DNA from: Planctomycetota bacterium | GTDB lineage: Bacteria > Planctomycetota > Phycisphaerae > Sedimentisphaerales > Anaerohalosphaeraceae | Length of the DNA: 6,770 bases | Assembly: GCA_012519365.1 (NCBI GenBank) | Contig: JAAYQH010000293.1 | Location: forward strand, 1 to 6,770 | Direction: 5' to 3' | In this document: piece after piece, positions 6,100 through 6,770 of the stretch | How positions within the stretch are numbered: the first letter of the stretch is position 1 | How the letters are laid out: each line of letters begins with the position of its first letter | Notes under the pieces: model-generated | What the model saw: only the letters and a program-made list of their open reading frames with translations | The model's database searches: none | Told to the model about the DNA's origin: nothing | Position numbers and translations under genes: made by a program

Positions 6100-6770
6100 A
6101 TGAATGCGTGGACAAGTTGGCTGGCGGGTTTGGCGGTGTTGGTGATGGGGGCTGTCCGGGGCGATGGGGCGTCGGTGTCGCCCTCGCCCTCGCCGTATGG
6201 GGTCTGTGCGCATGTCTCGCGGACATGGGGGGGCGATCATCAAACGGCCGAACAGCAGTTTTCCTTGATGCGTCAGGCGGGTATCGGCTGGGCGCGGACG
6301 GATTTTGACTGGTCGGGCGTGCAACGAGAAGCCGGCGGGGCGTGGGATTTTTCGCTGCTGGAACGGACGGTGAAGATGGCCGAGGAAGGGGGGATCACAA
6401 TTTTGCCGATTTTGGCATATGATGTGCCGTGGGCCAGCCCGGCGTACCGTCATCTGGATGCGTGGCGGGACTATGTCCGGCAGACGGTAAGCCATTTTAA
6501 GGGGCGGCTGCGGTACTGGGAGGTGTGGAATGAGCAGGATCTGGAGCAGTTCTGGAAAGATACGCCAAACCCGGCCAACTATACTCTGCTGCTGAAGGCG
6601 GCCTATGAGCAAATCAAGGCGGTTGATACCGATGCGGTGGTGCTGCTGGGCGGGCTGTCGGGGATTCCGATGGAGTTTATTCGCGGCATTTATGAGGCTG
6701 GCGGCGGGGCGTATTTTGATGTGATGAACGTGCATCCGTATCGGTATCCGAAGATACCCGAATCGCCGTC
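6100..6770 (+). CDS. Secreted clan GH-A glycoside hydrolase, GH39-like (3' partial)
   Basis: Starts at the ATG at 6100 with AGGAG (6086-6090) 9 nt upstream and stays open to the window edge (223 full codons). An N-terminal signal peptide is likely: MNAWTSWLAGLAVLVMGAVR, with cleavage perhaps after GDGA, then a short Ser-Pro stretch. From Tyr33 the sequence follows a (beta/alpha)8 barrel of clan GH-A: YGVCAHVSRTWGG, then GIGWARTDFDWSGVQ, AEEGGITILPILAYDVPW, and YWEVWNEQD with the acid/base Glu145 preceded by Asn144. MNVHPYRYP (209-217) is the usual strand 6 region. The nucleophile Glu of strand 7 would lie beyond the window. The pattern is closest to GH39 (beta-xylosidase or exopolysaccharide hydrolase types), but other clan GH-A families cannot be excluded, and the substrate is unknown. 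Its leader carries the second copy of the promoter-leader module. Confidence 0.86.
   Translation, partial: MNAWTSWLAGLAVLVMGAVRGDGASVSPSPSPYGVCAHVSRTWGGDHQTAEQQFSLMRQAGIGWARTDFDWSGVQREAGGAWDFSLLERTVKMAEEGGITILPILAYDVPWASPAYRHLDAWRDYVRQTVSHFKGRLRYWEVWNEQDLEQFWKDTPNPANYTLLLKAAYEQIKAVDTDAVVLLGGLSGIPMEFIRGIYEAGGGAYFDVMNVHPYRYPKIPESP

Noticed and set aside
5900..6103. Plus-strand 67-codon frame ending in ATGA overlap with the glycosidase start
   Set aside because: The overlap is suggestive, but the frame starts at a GTG without a Shine-Dalgarno site and the equivalent frame in the other module copy hits TAA after two codons (TTC CGA TAA), so it is not conserved. Its internal ATG at 6026 has only a weak AAAGA.

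Overview
The window looks like a chromosomal segment of a free-living, polysaccharide-degrading bacterium. It encodes a pectin/rhamnogalacturonan enzyme, a Tat-exported sulfatase and a secreted glycoside hydrolase. Near-consensus sigma70 promoters (one is TTGACA-17-TATAAT) and clear Shine-Dalgarno sites argue against Bacteroidota, which use a different promoter type. The gene content fits the PVC group best (Planctomycetota/Phycisphaerae, Kiritimatiellota or Lentisphaerota). That assignment is inference from gene content and promoter style; no marker gene is present.

Layout: 1-1743 (+) is the 3' part of a two-domain enzyme, a CE12-like SGNH acetylesterase followed by a GH28 polygalacturonase-type domain. 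Convergent to it, on the minus strand, is a two-gene unit: a family S1 sulfatase (4004-2436), then 41 nt later a small two-TM membrane protein (2394-1879). Upstream of the sulfatase, also on minus, is tRNA-Arg(CCG) at 4209-4137 with a perfect consensus promoter. On the plus strand follow an MFS transporter (4573-5805) and the start of a secreted clan GH-A (GH39-like) glycoside hydrolase (6100 to the window end).

The GH28-type enzyme, sulfatase and GH39-like enzyme suggest extracytoplasmic breakdown of acetylated, sulfated or pectic glycans. The MFS protein could export or import a small molecule, but nothing ties it to sugars.

The most unusual signal is non-coding. The leaders of the MFS gene (4401-4498) and of the glycosidase gene (5862-5959) carry a colinear, gap-free module of about 98 bp. 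It consists of TTGAC, an 18-nt spacer, TATAATGG, a divergent 9-nt stretch, then a conserved 42-nt block beginning TTCCG and containing CATCACAA and AGGTCGT. Only 2 of 9 bases match between the -10 box and the block, whereas 33 of 42 match inside the block. This fits a shared promoter plus operator or RNA leader better than a recent random duplication. In the MFS leader a 12-codon reading frame with its own Shine-Dalgarno site also ends directly against the GTG start.
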